From Strigomonas culicis (lineage: Eukaryota > Euglenozoa > Kinetoplastea > Trypanosomatida > Trypanosomatidae): a stretch of DNA of 61,141 nt. Position numbers and translations under genes: made by a program. The DNA lies in assembly GCA_000482145.1 (NCBI GenBank), contig AUXH01000035.1:1-61141 (forward strand), given 5' to 3'. The notes under the pieces were generated by a model. The model was not told the DNA's origin and made no database searches. It was given only the letters and a program-made list of their open reading frames with translations. Below are positions 61,139-61,141 of the stretch, piece by piece; position 1 is the stretch's first letter; each line of letters opens with the position of its first letter.

Positions 61139-61141
<3 letters not shown>

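Noticed and set aside
1..61141. CRISPR arrays, insertion sequences, retroposons such as SLACS/ingi/SIDER
   Set aside because: No spaced direct repeats, transposase or reverse-transcriptase coding sequence was seen; the repeats found are simple microsatellites.

Overview
The window is a stretch of nuclear DNA from a kinetoplastid protist, almost certainly a trypanosomatid. The evidence is long runs of intron-less genes on one strand, separated by 250-930 bp of AT-rich spacer. Polypyrimidine tracts followed by AG sit just upstream of many start codons, which are the acceptor signals for spliced-leader trans-splicing. Lineage-typical genes are present: a GP63/leishmanolysin, a histone H2B that looks like variant H2B.V, an LRR-dual-specificity phosphatase and a CYP61/CYP710-type sterol C22-desaturase. 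The standard genetic code is used. Genus cannot be fixed from the sequence alone.

The layout is three directional gene clusters. (1) Positions 1-6895, + strand, very GC-rich: a partial katanin-like AAA ATPase, a large coiled-coil protein, a saccharopine-dehydrogenase-like oxidoreductase and a ubiquitin-like-protein E1 subunit. (2) A convergent strand-switch region at 6896-7380 holds a GC-rich, hairpin-forming block that codes for no recognisable protein. (3) Positions 7381-45415, - strand, 22 genes. They include a SWEET sugar transporter, DIS3/RRP44, a HIT-plus-CCCH zinc-finger protein, two tandem Elongin-C-like proteins, FAD synthase, GP63, mitochondrial FAD-glycerol-3-phosphate dehydrogenase, two tandem DHHC palmitoyltransferases, H2B.V, a class-V aminotransferase-fold protein, an Mpv17-like protein, an LRR-phosphatase and several unrecognised proteins. 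(4) A divergent strand-switch region at 45416-45832 is the likely bidirectional transcription start zone. (5) Positions 45833 to the end, + strand: a small probable N-myristoylated protein, a TTC5-like TPR protein, a Yippee protein, a CK1 kinase, a PWWP/SP-RING SUMO ligase (SIZ1-like), S-adenosylmethionine synthetase, a rhodanese-like protein without the catalytic Cys, a GGQ-type mitochondrial release/rescue factor and the C22-desaturase.

Genes within a cluster are co-transcribed but, as usual in this group, are not functionally grouped. Shared themes can still be seen: ubiquitin-like conjugation (E1 subunit, SIZ1-like E3, Elongin-C-like pair), mitochondrial function (glycerol-3-phosphate dehydrogenase, release factor, rhodanese-like, Mpv17-like), and RNA processing (DIS3, HIT/CCCH protein). 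The sequences most worth a second look are the tandem Elongin-C-like pair with long insertions, the structured block in the convergent switch region, the terminator-like hairpin after the SAM synthetase gene, the TTC5-like protein, and several active-site departures (GP63 Met-turn, CK1 DVG, Cys-less rhodanese).
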